A stretch of 23,003 nucleotides of DNA from Paramoeba atlantica (GCA_977017575.1 CDRNVI010000119.1:1-23003), one strand, 5' to 3'. Shown: positions 1 to 11,912, counted from the first letter of the stretch. Notes: generated by a model from the letters alone, not told the origin. Made by a program: numbers and translations.

Positions 1-390
1 GGAATAGAAACCGTGTTAGATACGTTAGATAAACAACACATCCCTTGGGGTATTGTCACCAATAAATTACAACAATTTACTTATCCATTATTAGAAACAT
101 TACAGTTAGATACGCGTAGTCAATGCATTATCTGTGCTGATTCCTTACCCTACAAAAAACCGCATCCTGCGCCACTATTGCATGCAAGTGATCAATTAGA
201 TATCCCTGTTAGCCAATGTGTTTATATTGGTGATAGTTACACTGATATACAAGCCGCTATCGCAGCACACATGCAATCAATTGCTGTGCGTTATGGTTAT
301 CACCGTGATGACGATGACATTGATAGTTGGGGTGCAGATCATGTGATCGATGAAGCAACGGATTTGTTGGGGTTACTAAAAAATAGTTAA
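1..390 (+). CDS. gph: Phosphoglycolate phosphatase-like HAD hydrolase, 5'-truncated
   Basis: The frame is open from base 1, so the N-terminal part lies outside the window; about 129 residues remain. HAD-superfamily landmarks are visible: motif II in GIVTNK, the motif III lysine in PYKKPHPAPLL, and motif IV in YIGDSYTDIQAA, which holds the Mg-binding acidic residues. KPHPAPLL followed by GDSxxDIQAA and a GYH stretch is typical of the Gph/PGP branch, which hydrolyses 2-phosphoglycolate in the cytosol. The catalytic DxD of motif I is off the left edge. The wording of the motifs looks gammaproteobacterial. It converges on the next gene, 123 bases away. The subfamily is likely; another phosphate ester substrate cannot be excluded. 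Confidence 0.8.
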   Translation, partial: GIETVLDTLDKQHIPWGIVTNKLQQFTYPLLETLQLDTRSQCIICADSLPYKKPHPAPLLHASDQLDIPVSQCVYIGDSYTDIQAAIAAHMQSIAVRYGYHRDDDDIDSWGADHVIDEATDLLGLLKNS

Positions 391-513
391 ATAATGCTAA
401 TTGCAATACGTTAAAAAAATACCTAAACTATTGATCAGTATTATCGTGCTTTTCGTGCCTATCTCTCGACTAAATCATCAGCTTTACCTAAATCAGGTGC
501 AAATTTTATGCGT

Positions 514-1296
514 TTATCCAGGGTTTGGTATCAAAGTATGGTTTGTTGATGTATTTACAGGCTGTAATTTTTCATCGGTATTCTGGCTCGATGGCTTAAA
601 GTGACTACTACTGCAAACTACAACAGGCTCCCCTTCGATTTTTTCCTGTTGCTGTTGATTCTCTGATAAAGATTCAGGCTGTGGTGTTTGTAAAGTATTA
701 CTATTTTCGCAATTGATTCCATTTGCATGTTGACTACCTGCCCATGTCACTTTCTTCTTTACACCGCCACTACTGGTTTTTTTATTAGGAAAGGAAGCTG
801 ATTGTATGTTTTCACGCTGCGGCCTAAATTCATATGGTATATTTCTTTCTGTAGCTGGTACGATCTCTTCTACACATTGTTTTACCATTTCTGCAGCGAA
901 ACCTAAAAATGCTTCTTTGCTCTGATTTTCTTTAAAAAAAGTATCAGGATCTATGTCATGTCTTTCTAAAGCAAGAAAAATTTGATTTTCTGCATCCCAG
1001 CCTGTTCCAAAACAGTAAAGTCTTTTGAAAGATTCGGATGGAATTAATTTAAGTTGATTATATTCGTTCCAAGAAAGTTTCAATAATGTATCGAACGCTT
1101 TAAAATTTCTAGCCATGTGCTCTCGCGAGAGTGACCTATATGGTGGAAATAAAACACTATCAATGTTAATTACTACAAGTTGTATCATTACATTTACTTG
1201 ATTTTTAGAAAAAGCAGGGTATTTCTTATGGTATGCAGTAGTTAGAATTTTTATATATTCTTTCTTATTTACATCGTTAGGATAATATAATTTCAT
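514..1296 (-). CDS. Lineage-specific protein with low-complexity C-terminal tail (260 aa)
   Basis: I do not recognise this family. The ATG at 1296 is preceded by an AGGAG ribosome-binding site about ten bases upstream, which supports the start. Residues 1 to about 160 look globular and mostly helical. From about residue 165 the protein turns to Ser/Asn/Gln/Pro-rich low-complexity sequence with a QQQQ run, probably disordered. No signal peptide or membrane segment is visible. It lies 16 bases downstream of a second unknown gene on the same strand, so the two are probably co-transcribed. A folded front with a disordered tail is common among secreted effectors of amoeba-associated Legionellales, but that is only an analogy here. 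Confidence 0.6.
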   Translation of the reverse strand: MKLYYPNDVNKKEYIKILTTAYHKKYPAFSKNQVNVMIQLVVINIDSVLFPPYRSLSREHMARNFKAFDTLLKLSWNEYNQLKLIPSESFKRLYCFGTGWDAENQIFLALERHDIDPDTFFKENQSKEAFLGFAAEMVKQCVEEIVPATERNIPYEFRPQRENIQSASFPNKKTSSGGVKKKVTWAGSQHANGINCENSNTLQTPQPESLSENQQQQEKIEGEPVVVCSSSHFKPSSQNTDEKLQPVNTSTNHTLIPNPG

Positions 1297-1312
1297 ATAA
1301 AATAACTCCTAT

Positions 1313-1921
1313 CTATAACTTCGGATCACTAGATGAACTACCATCAGGCGGCAGATCATGACTGGACGATGAGCTACTACTACTAGACGAACTAGCAGGT
1401 TCAACAGAACTAAAATAACCAAATAAATTCTGATGCATGCTATTAGCACTAAATAAATTACTGCCGGGCAAACTATCAACGCTAACTTCTTGTAAGTGTA
1501 GTATTTTATACACGCTACTACACTTAAAATTTTCTATCCCCTCATAAACTTTTGCTCTAAAAGTTTCTAGATCTAGCATTTTCAGTGGATTGCGCGACAC
1601 TCTTAGGTTATTCCAGCCTTGCTCGTCAAAGACTGATCTTAAGAAAGAATTAATTGCTGCGTCAACAAATTCTTTAGGCATCTTATTAAAATTTCTAAAT
1701 GCGGCAAAAATAAAAGCAATATGCCTAGCAGATATGTAGAACAATTTATCATCACGAAGCTCTTTAGGCTCCCCTAATATTTTGAAATCTTCAAACTCTT
1801 CCGACTCCTCTGACTCTTCGAGTTTTTCTTGTTCTTTTGGCTTTTCTAATCCTTCCAATTCTTCTGCTTCTTCCAACTCTTCTAGACCTTCTGACTCTTC
1901 TGATCCTTCTGAAATTTCCGA
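1313..1921 (-). CDS. Lineage-specific Glu/Ser-rich protein, N-terminus cut by contig join
   Basis: I do not recognise this family. The frame runs open from the stop at 1313 to the join near 1920 with no ATG, and a TTG at 1876 would be the only start inside it, so the true N-terminus is probably lost at the join. Three parts are visible: an acidic Glu/Ser repeat region with EESEES-type wording, a central helical region of about 110 residues, and a tail with a run of about twelve serines followed by a second short serine run. The gene ends 16 bases before the next minus-strand gene. The central region (FLRSVF..WNNL, then ETF..KVYEG) vaguely resembles part of that neighbour, so they may be distant paralogues. 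Confidence 0.5.
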   Translation of the reverse strand, partial: SEISEGSEESEGLEELEEAEELEGLEKPKEQEKLEESEESEEFEDFKILGEPKELRDDKLFYISARHIAFIFAAFRNFNKMPKEFVDAAINSFLRSVFDEQGWNNLRVSRNPLKMLDLETFRAKVYEGIENFKCSSVYKILHLQEVSVDSLPGSNLFSANSMHQNLFGYFSSVEPASSSSSSSSSSSHDLPPDGSSSSDPKL

Positions 1922-1925
1922 TTAG
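1915..1925. other. Left chimera join: bacterial DNA to mitochondrial DNA
   Basis: To the left, a minus-strand Glu/Ser-rich bacterial frame is open; to the right, a plus-strand frame reads LGFAFFFIGEYANIILMSA, the well-known Nad1 core using UGA=Trp. Neither gene has an end here and no spacer separates them. Base composition and codon use change at the same place. I see no tRNA, repeat or integrase at the point. Confidence 0.8.
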
Positions 1926-2228
1926 GATTTGCTTTTTTTTTTATCGGTGAATATGCTAATATTATATTAATGAGTGCATTAAATGTAATTTTATTTTTAG
2001 GAGGTTGATTACCACCTTTTAATTTTAATTTTTTTTTACCGCCTATAGTATGATTTACAATAAAAATTGTTTTAATGATATTTTTATTTATAGTAATAAG
2101 AGCCATGTTACCTAGATATAGATATGATCAATTAATGATATTAGGTTGAAAAGTATTTTTTACCGTTATCATTAGGTTTATTAGTTTTCTATGCAGGTAT
2201 AATGATTGGTTTTGATTTTTTACCTTAA
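1922..2228 (+). CDS. nad1: NADH dehydrogenase subunit 1, 3' part
   Basis: Nad1 is the membrane subunit of mitochondrial complex I that contributes to the quinone site. Only the C-terminal third is present. GEYANIILMSALN, an LGGW stretch and IRAMLPRYRYDQLMILGWK are hallmark segments; the tryptophans are encoded by TGA. After VF the frame is lost: six T residues at about 2156-2161 are one too many for the conserved continuation LPLSLGLL, which then runs to a TAA at 2226-2228. The apparent +1 may be a sequencing error, a frameshift site or an edited position. The gene begins abruptly at the contig join and ends 33 bases before nad4. Confidence 0.9.
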
Positions 2229-2261
2229 TTTTTTAGAATAATAAAATATAAAAAATTTTGA

Positions 2262-3736
2262 ATGTTATTAAAAATTTTACTTTTTTTACCATTATTTTTT
2301 GCGTTTATTTTAAGTTTAATACCTAAGAAAAAAATTATATTATTAAAACAATTATCTTTATTATTTAGTATAATAATTTTTTTTTATTGTATTAAATTAT
2401 TAGGTAATTTTAATATATATTATTCGTATATTCAATTTCAATCAAGTATTAGTTATTATCCTGGTATGGATTTTAGTATAGGTATAGATGGTATTTCTAT
2501 TTTTTTTATATTATTAATGAGTTTACTTTTACCTATTTCGTTATTAGTAAATTGAGAAAGTGTGAAATATCGTAATAAAGATTTTACTATTACTTTATTT
2601 ATATTAGAATTTTTAGTTTTTTGTATTTTTTGTTGTTTAGATATATTTTTTTTTTATATATTTTTTGAAGGTGTTTTAATACCTATGTTTTTTATTATAG
2701 GTATATGAGGTTCAAGACAACGAAAAATTCATGCTGTTTATCAATTTTTTTTATATACTTTTTTTGGATCAATATTTATGTTAGTATCTTTTTTAATAAT
2801 TTACTTACATGTAGGTTCTACAAATTGAAATATAATTAAATATATTGAATTTTCTGATCAACGACAATTAATATTATGATTAGGTTTTTTTATAGCATTT
2901 GCTATAAAAGTACCAATGATACCTTTTCATATATGATTACCAGAAGCTCATGTCGAAGCACCTACAACAGGTTCTATCTTATTAGCTGGTATTTTATTAA
3001 AATTAGGTACTTATGGTTTTTTAAGATTTTTATTACCTTTATTTCCTTATGGAATGAAATTTTTTTTCACCTTTAGTTATAGTTATTTGTATAATTAGTG
3101 TTATATACGGTTCGTTAGTAACAATTAGACAAATAGATTTGAAAAAAATAATAGCATATTTCATCTGTTGTACATATGAATTTTGCAATAATAGGTTTAT
3201 TTGCTAATAATTTAGAAGGTTTACAAGGTAGTTTATTCTTAATGATTAGTCATGGTATAATATCAAGTTCTTTATTTTTTTGCATAGGTGTTTTATATGA
3301 TCGTTATCATAGTCGTATATTATATTATTATGGAGGTTTAGTACAAGTTATGCCTATATTTGCTGTAATATTTATGATTTTTTCTTTAAGTAATATGGGC
3401 TTCCCTGGAACAAGTGGTTTTATTGGTGAAATTTTAATATTAATAGGAGTTTTTTTATGAAATATAAAAATTTCATTATTATTATTTACTAGTGTTGTTT
3501 TTGCAGCTGTTTATTCAATATGGTTATATAATAGATTAATTTTCGGTGAAATAAAAAATTATAATATAATGATTTATAATAATTTTTATTATAAAAAATG
3601 ATTTATAAAATTTTCAGATATTACTAAAAGAGAATTCTTTTTAATATTACCATTTATTTTTTTAAATTTTTTATTAGGTTTTTATCCTGATTTAATTTTT
3701 AATGTAACTTATCTATCAATTTTATCACTTATTTAA
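2262..3736 (+). CDS. nad4: NADH dehydrogenase subunit 4, two apparent +1 T shifts
   Basis: Nad4 is a proton-pumping antiporter-like subunit of complex I in the inner mitochondrial membrane. Diagnostic segments appear in order: [14 protein letters not shown] with the conserved glutamate, [38 protein letters not shown], and [16 protein letters not shown] is read as Trp throughout. Two extra T residues break the frame: one in a run of eight T at about 3069-3076 (needed reading [10 protein letters not shown]) and one in a three-T run at about 3155-3165 (needed reading [11 protein letters not shown]). Without them the product is about 490 residues, normal for the family. The start at 2262 gives a typical hydrophobic N-terminus. 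Confidence 0.93.
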
Positions 3737-3747
3737 ATTTAATTATT

Positions 3748-5241
3748 ATGAATTTTACAATTATTTTTAAAAATCAGGAATATCATTCTATATATAATGA
3801 TATTAAATATTTATTACCAGAAATATTTTTAATTTCTGGTGTTTTATTAATTTTAGTATTTATTATTTTTTATTCAAATATTAATGTATATAAATATATA
3901 AAATTAGTTTATTGTACTATTAATTTATTGGTATTTATATTAATATTATTTATATTATTAAATATTAATAATATAGATAATAATTTTATTATTTCATCTT
4001 ATTTATTATATAGTGACGGTATAATTTTTTTTTATAAAAATTTATTGTCAATAATTATGATTATATTATTAGTTACTTCTTATAATTATATGAGATTAAA
4101 TAAATTATTAATATTTGAATTTTATATATTAATGTTATTATCTTTTATTGGTATGATAACTTTATTATTATCATATGATTTTATTACAGCATATCTTTCT
4201 ATCGAATTACAAAGTTTATGTTTTTATATTTTAGCGGCAATAAATAGAAATAAGAATAGTTCTATAGAAGCTGGTTTAAAATATTTTATATTAGGATCAT
4301 TTTCATCAAGTTTATTAATAGTAGGTATAGCAATTATATATGGTGTAACTGGATTTACTAATTTTTATGATTTATCAAAATTATTTGAATTAGGTTTATA
4401 TAATATAAATTGGGATTCTTATATATTTATAGGTTTATTATTTATTAATATAGGATTATTTTTCAAATTAGCTATACCTCCGTTTCATATATGATTACCA
4501 GATATTTATGAAGGTTCTTTGAAAATAGTATTAGCTATTTTTGCATTATTGCCTAAATTGGCTATATTAATATTTTTTTGAAAAATATATTCTATAATTT
4601 TAATAAAAGATTTAATCGACTGACAAATATTTTTTTTAATATTTATACTATTATCTTGATTTATAGGTATATTAGGGGCTTTACAATCTAAAAAATTTTC
4701 AAGATTAATAGCTTACAGTTCTATTAATCATATGGGTTTTATATTATTAATTTTAATATTAAATGATGTATTGACTTTAACTTTATATATAATAATTTAT
4801 ATTTTAGCTTTAATAAATATTTTAATAATATGATTAAATATATTTAAATTTAATAATTATAAAGGGATTAATACTATATATCAATTTTTATATATTATAA
4901 AATCTAATAATTTATTATTTATAATTTTATTAATAGCTATATTTTCATTAGCAGGAATACCACCATTAGCTGGATTTTTCAGTAAATTTTTTATTTTCAT
5001 TAGTGCATTAAAACAAAATTATTATTTATTAGTAGTAATTGGACTTTTATTTAGTGTAGTTAGTTGTTTTTATTATTTAAGGTTAATAAAAATTATTATG
5101 TTTAATAATAGTTTTTATTGATTTTTTTTAACTCCTTTAAAAAGAAGTTATGCTTACATAATTGTTATATTATTTGTAGTAAATTCGATTTTTATATTAT
5201 TATTGCCTTTTTTATTAGAATATTTAAATTATATAATATAA
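3748..5241 (+). CDS. nad2: NADH dehydrogenase subunit 2
   Basis: Nad2 is another antiporter-like proton-pumping subunit of complex I. The frame is intact for 497 residues when TGA is read as Trp. Landmarks are YLSIELQSLCFYIL with the conserved glutamate, EAGLKYFILGSFSSS, LAIPPFHIW, RLIAYSSINHMGF, and LAGIPPLAGFFSKF. About fourteen hydrophobic segments are spread over the whole length. It follows nad4 after 11 bases and precedes rps2 by 12, so a polycistronic transcript is likely. The frame survives several very long T runs, including a run of about ten, which matters when judging the extra T residues in nad4 and atp1. Confidence 0.95.
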
Positions 5242-5253
5242 TAATAATAATTT

Positions 5254-5859
5254 ATGAAGTATTTATATTTAAATCAGTTAATTTCAAGTAATTATAATAT
5301 ATCTTTACATAAAAAAAATAAATGAGGTAGACAACAAATTAATAATATAATTGGTTGATGTAAATTACATAATTATGTAATTATAGATATTGTTTCTATA
5401 TTTTTTAATATAAAAAATATAATTAATATAATTAATTATATTTCAACTAAATTAGGTATATCTTTATTATGTTTATTATCAGATAGTAATATAATTAATA
5501 CTTCATTAAAAAGAGTAAAAATAAAAAATTTTTATATGGTATATTTAGATAAAATTTATGGTTTTATATCTAATTTTTATATGTTTATTAAAAAAGGTCG
5601 AAAACATTATAAAAATATAGTTAATTATAGATCAAAAAGGTTACCTGATATAGTATTTATGTCAAAAGATAGTTGAAAAGATTATAATAATTTTTTTAAA
5701 ATATTTTTAGAATATAAAATATTATCTATAAAAAACACATCATTTTTAGAAAAGGATATTCATATTTGTTATAATATTATGGTTAATAATTCTTTAATTA
5801 TATATAATTTATGAAAATATATATATAAGCAAAATAGAATTTTATTTAAAAAATGTTAA
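5254..5859 (+). CDS. rps2: Probable mitochondrial ribosomal protein S2
   Basis: The 201-residue basic, Asn/Ile/Lys-rich protein matches S2 mainly in its second half: RLPDIVFMSKDSW resembles the family's P-D-(I/V) stretch, and LEYKILSIKNTSFLEKDIHICYNIMVNNS corresponds to the segment that usually reads like 'IPVIAIVDTN..P..IDY.IPGND'. The N-terminal part (WCKLHNYVIIDI) fits the S2 'I.IIDL' strand. It would be a small-subunit protein of the mitochondrial ribosome. The last bases overlap the rps4 start by seven bases. Divergence makes this less certain than its neighbours; the position next to rps4 supports a ribosomal role. Confidence 0.65.
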
Positions 5860-6566
5860 AAGTAAATTATAAAAAATTAAATTTAATAAGAGTTTATAAA
5901 AGAGATCTTTGAGGTAGAATAATATTAAATAGAAAATTATTATTAATTAGAAATTATATTATTAAATTATTAAAAATAAAAAAATTTAAATATAATAAAA
6001 GAATAAATTTTTATAGGATTAATAATTTTGAGAAACCTGTATATTTTAGAAGAAGAACTAGATATGGTAAATATTTTATTTTACGAAGACAATTTAGAAT
6101 TTTTTATGGTTTTTTAAGTATTAAAAATATAAAAAAAATCATAAAAAAAAGTTTTAAAAAAAAATATGCTTTAAGTTATTTTATTTATATGATGGAATCT
6201 AGATTAGATGTATTAGTTTATAGATTACATTTAGTTAAAAGTGTTAGATCAGCTAGACAATGAATATTTAATGGTAATATTATTGTTAATAATAATATTA
6301 TAATTAATCCACAATATAATTTAAAAAAAGGTGATATATTAACTTTAAATAAAAAAAAAATATTATATTTTAAAAAAAAATTATATTATAATATAAAAAC
6401 AAAAAATTGATCTCGAAGTATTATACCTAATTATATTGAATATGATTATAATAATTTTGTTTTTAAATTTATAAGTCTTAATATATATGATGTACCTTTT
6501 TTTGCTCCGGTTACTTCTTATACTTTTTTAAATATAATGAATTTTTATACAAGATATTATTTTTAA
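5853..6566 (+). CDS. rps4: Mitochondrial ribosomal protein S4
   Basis: This is the small-subunit protein that binds 16S-like rRNA early in assembly. The S4 RNA-binding domain is clear: ESRLDVLVYRLHLVKSVRSA, then RQWIFNGNIIVNN and NPQYNLKKGDIL, matching the family's 'R.D..V.R.......AR.....G.I.VN.......Y.....D'. The N-terminal half is highly basic. The product is 237 residues with TGA as Trp, close to usual mitochondrial S4 lengths. Its ATG lies inside the last codons of rps2 (seven-base overlap), suggesting both are translated from one mRNA. Confidence 0.85.
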
Positions 6567-6681
6567 TTTATTAAAATAATAATATCTTTAAACTTGATCT
6601 TTTTTTGTTTTGTGTGTTTATTTATCGTTATTACACATAAATTTATTATAATAATAATTATGTATTTTAAGATAAATAATT
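6567..6681 (+). other. Spacer between rps4 and atp1
   Basis: This 115-base AT-rich spacer is the longest gap in the protein-coding block. It holds a possible weak hairpin with arms TGTGT and ACACA flanking a U-rich loop. No tRNA or ORF is seen. It could carry a processing or promoter site, but nothing in it proves that. Confidence 0.35.
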
Positions 6682-8182
6682 ATGGACGCTAATAATCAGC
6701 AAAATAATATTTATTTTGGAATTGTAATTAAAGTTAAGGATGGTATTGCAACAATTAAAGGATTAGAAAACGCTAAAGCAGGAGAAGTTTTAGAATTTTC
6801 TAGTGGTGCTAAAGGATTAGCATTAAACTTAGCTGAAAATGAAATTAGTTCTGTTATTTTTGGTAATGAACAATTAATTAAACAAGGGGTTCGAGTCAAA
6901 AATACAGGTAAATTAATGACTATTAATATTTTCTTCTAAATTATTAGGTAGAGTTATTAATGCTATAGGTGAGCCTATAGATAATGATACAGCTATTGCT
7001 GCAACAGAAGTTAAAAATGTTGAGCAAAAAGCAGTAGGTATTATCGCTAGACAATCTGTTCATGAACCTATGTTAACAGGTATGAAATCTATAGATTCTT
7101 TAATTCCTATAGGTCGTGGTCAACGTGAATTAATTATTGGTGATAGACAAACAGGTAAAACTTCTATAGCTGTCGATACTATTATTAATCAATTAAATTA
7201 TAATAATAATGTTGATTTTAAAAATGTTAATTTATATTGTGTTTATGTAGCTATTGGTCAAAAAAAATCAACAGCTGCTAGAATATTTAGTACTTTACAA
7301 TCATTTCAATCAGCGCAATATACAGTTATTGTAAGTGCATTTGCTTCTGAATCTGCATCATTACAATATTTAGCACCTTATGTAGGTACTTCTATAAGTG
7401 AGTATTTTAGAGATAATAAAAAACATTGTGTCATTATATATGATGATTTAACTAAACATGCTGCCGCTTATAGACAAATGTCTTTATTATTAAGAAGACC
7501 ACCAGGTAGAGAAGCTTATCCAGGAGATGTTTTTTATTTACATTCTAGATTATTAGAAAGATCTTCTAAATTATCTACTAAATTAGGTTCAGGTTCAATA
7601 ACCGGTTTACCTGTTATTGAAACATTAGAAGGAGATGTTTCGGCTTATATTCCAACTAATGTTATATCTATTACAGATGGTCAAATATTTTTAGATACTG
7701 AACAATTTTATTCAGGTATAAGACCAGCAGTAAGTGTTGGTTTATCGGTTAGTAGAGTTGGTGGAGCTGCACAACCTAAATTAATGAAATCATTAGCAGG
7801 TTCTTTAAAGGTTGGTTTAGCCCAATTTAGAGAAGTTGAAAGTTTTGCTAGTTTAGGTTGTGATATAGATCCTGTTACTCAACAATTATTAGATCGTGGT
7901 TATAGATTAACTGAATTATTTGTACAAAGTAGATTTAATAATTATTCATTAGATTTATCTTTATTATCAGTTTTTGCAGGTTCTAAAGGTTTTTTTGATA
8001 AATTAGCTATAAATAAAATAAATGGTGTATTTGAAGAAATGGTTTTAGAAAGTAAAAAATTATTTTGATTACCTTTTTTTCAATTTTTAAATGATGTAAT
8101 TCATCCTGATAAAGTTGGTCTAAATTATAACTTTTTAGAAAGTTTTTTAGGCTCTTATAATAAATGATGTATTAATATTTAA
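6682..8182 (+). CDS. atp1: ATP synthase F1 subunit alpha, one apparent +1 T shift
   Basis: Alpha is a nucleotide-binding subunit of the mitochondrial F1 head. The N-terminal barrel is recognisable ([37 protein letters not shown]), the P-loop reads GDRQTGKTS, and the family signature is [17 protein letters not shown] with the arginine finger region. The frame breaks at about 6929-6933, where one extra T separates KLMTINI from [17 protein letters not shown]; without it the product is 499 residues, the normal size. It starts at ATG 6682 without an obvious leader peptide, as expected of a mitochondrially encoded copy. cox2 starts five bases after its stop. atp1 in mtDNA occurs in plants, jakobids and amoebozoans but not in animals or fungi. 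Confidence 0.95.
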
Positions 8183-8187
8183 AAAAA

Positions 8188-9207
8188 ATGATTAATTTTG
8201 TAAATAATATAATTTTTTCAAATTTAGAGGCAGATTATGCTTTACCTGGACAATTAGGTTTTCAATACCCAGCTAATACTATAGCTCGAGGAATTATTGA
8301 TTTGCATAATCATATTATGTTTTTTTTAGTTTTTATTGTTGTATTTACTTTTGCTATGATTTATTTCACTTTAAGTACATTTACAATAAATAATAATAGT
8401 AATTTAGAGATTTTTAATAAAGTAAAAAATTTTTATAATGTAAGAATTTCGCATAATACATTATTAGAAACTCTTTGAATTATAATACCAAGTTTAATAT
8501 TAATATCTATAGCAATACCGTCTTTTGCTTTATTATATGCTATGGAAATATCTGGTGTAAGTCTGTTAACAATGAAAGTTACAGGACATCAGTGATATTG
8601 ATCTTATTCTTTTGTATTTAGTTTAGATAATCCTCAAATTGTATATGATATTGCGAGTAATACAAATATAGAGTTAGGAGGTTCTTTTTCAAATAATATA
8701 GCTGAATTTAGTTTCGATAGTTATATGGTACCTACTAATGAATTATCAGATAAAGGTTTACGTTTATTAGAAACTACAAATCCAGTAGTATTGCCTGTAG
8801 ATACTTTTATAAAAGTATATGTAACAGCTAGTGATGTATTACATTGTTGAGCTGTCCCTTCATTAGGTATAAAAATAGATGCTTGTCCTGGTAGGTTAAA
8901 TCAGGTAAATTTATTTATAGATAGAATTGGTCATTTTTATGGTCAATGTAGTGAATTATGTGGTGTAAATCATGGTTTTATGCCTATTGAAATATATAGT
9001 ATAACTAAATTAGATTATATTACATATTTATGTTTAGCTTGTGAAGATTTTAGAAATAATTCGTTTAATCAACTAATAAATTATTATCATTATTTTTATG
9101 AAGATGGAAGTAATGCTATTGTTTTTACTAGAGGTTTCTATGATTGATGACAAGATCAACTTAATTTATCAATAAAAGAATTTTTAAATAAAGAAAATAG
9201 TATATAA
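8188..9207 (+). CDS. cox2: Cytochrome c oxidase subunit 2 with long C-terminal tail
   Basis: Cox2 carries the CuA centre that accepts electrons from cytochrome c. Two N-terminal membrane helices are followed by GHQWYWSY, a variant of the family aromatic motif, DVLHCWAVPSLG with the first CuA histidine, and [15 protein letters not shown], which supplies both cysteines, the bridging glutamate, the second histidine and the methionine. The 339-residue product keeps one frame with TGA as Trp. About 65 residues follow the last CuA ligand, much longer than the usual 20 to 25; this tail includes [11 protein letters not shown] and a GFYDWW stretch. The gene is separate from cox1, four bases before cox3. 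Confidence 0.96.
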
Positions 9208-9210
9208 AAT

Positions 9211-10080
9211 ATGATTAATAAATTTAAACATTTTCATTTTTGACATATTGTAACAATTAGTCCATGACCTTTATTATTATCTATGTTTGCATTATCAATG
9301 CCAGTAGGTTTAGTAACTTTTTTTCAAGGATTTTATTATGGTGTACCTGTATTTTTTATAGGTTTAATTATGGTAATATTTATTATATGTTTATGATTTA
9401 GAGATATAGTAATTGAAGCAAGTTATGAAGGTCATCATACTAAACAAGTTCAATCAAGCTTAATTATAAGCTTTTTACTTTTTATTTTTTCAGAAGTAAT
9501 GCTTTTTGTAGCTTTTTTCTGAGCTTTTTTTCATTCAAGTATTTTTCCTACAGTAGAATTAAATTGTAGTTGACCTCCCGTAGGAATGAGTGAAATAATT
9601 ATGGATCCTTTTGGTATTCCTTTATTAAATACTTTATTATTATTAACATCAGGTGCTACTTTAACTTTAGCACATTTATATTTAAAACAAGGATATATGG
9701 ATAAATGTTTATTAACTATGGTTGTTACAATTGTATTTGCTGTATTATTTTTATCTTTTCAGTTTTATGAATATAGTGTTTCTGCTTTTGATATTTCAGA
9801 TGGTGTTTATGGTTCAACTTTTTTTTGTTGTACTGGTTTACATGGTTTTCACGTTATTGTTGGTACTATAGCTTTAAGTATGACTACTTATCGTATATAT
9901 TTATCACATTTTTCACGTAATCACCATTTAGGTTTTGAATTTGCAGCTTGATATTGACATTTTGTTGATGTAGTATGATTATTTTTATATATGATTATAT
10001 ATTGTTGAGGTAGTGATATGGTAGCTCCTCTTATATTAGAATTAAAAGATGGAAAAGAGAATATTTTTTATTTAGTATAA
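9211..10080 (+). CDS. cox3: Cytochrome c oxidase subunit 3
   Basis: Cox3 is the seven-helix stabilising subunit of complex IV. The 289-residue frame is unbroken with TGA as Trp. Visible landmarks are SPWPLLLS near the N-terminus, the conserved glutamate in SEVMLFVAFFWAFFHSS, NCSWPPVG, and near the C-terminus STFFCCTGLHGFHVIVGT followed by AAWYWHFVDVVWLFLY. The terminal residues after CWGSD add about 20 polar positions. cox2 ends three bases upstream and cox1 begins seven bases downstream, so cox2-cox3-cox1 is a compact complex IV block. Confidence 0.97.
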
Positions 10081-10087
10081 ATTTACA

Positions 10088-11749
<1,662 letters not shown>

Positions 11750-11765
11750 TAATTTTACTAATATA

Positions 11766-11839
11766 ATCCCTCTGGTCTAATTGGTTAAGACATATCACTC
11801 ATAATGGTACTGATATAGGTTCAAGTCCTATGGGGGATA
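11766..11839 (+). tRNA. trnM: tRNA-Met (CAU)
   Basis: All four arms fold: seven acceptor pairs (one wobble), D stem GTCT/AGAC, anticodon stem TATCA/TGGTA with loop CTCATAA, T stem ATAGG/CCTAT. The anticodon is CAU. Unlike most tRNAs here it has no mismatch in the acceptor. It is one of two CAU tRNAs; elongator, initiator or lysidine-modified Ile identity is not settled. No CCA is encoded. Confidence 0.9.
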
Positions 11840-11840
11840 A

Positions 11841-11912
11841 ATAGTTGTAGTGTAGTGGTTAACATATTAGTCTTCAAAACTAATGACATAGGTTCAAATC
11901 CTATCAACTGTG
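11841..11912 (+). tRNA. trnW: tRNA-Trp (UCA)
   Basis: The anticodon stem TTAGT/ACTAA closes the loop CTTCAAA, giving anticodon UCA, which reads both UGA and UGG. This directly supports the UGA=Trp code seen in every protein gene of the segment. The T stem is ATAGG/CCTAT. Acceptor pairs 1-7 all form, with a T-G wobble at pair 2. One base separates it from trnM. Confidence 0.93.

Noticed and set aside
401-604. Plus-strand open frame of 67 codons after gph
   Set aside because: It overlaps the 3' end of the minus-strand gene ending at 514, lacks a clear ribosome-binding site and has no recognisable motif.
1882-2106. Minus-strand open frame of 74 codons
   Set aside because: It is the antisense of conserved nad1 and uses the AT-rich complement; no family resemblance.
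6711-6899. Minus-strand open frame within atp1
   Set aside because: It is antisense to the conserved Atp1 N-terminal domain.
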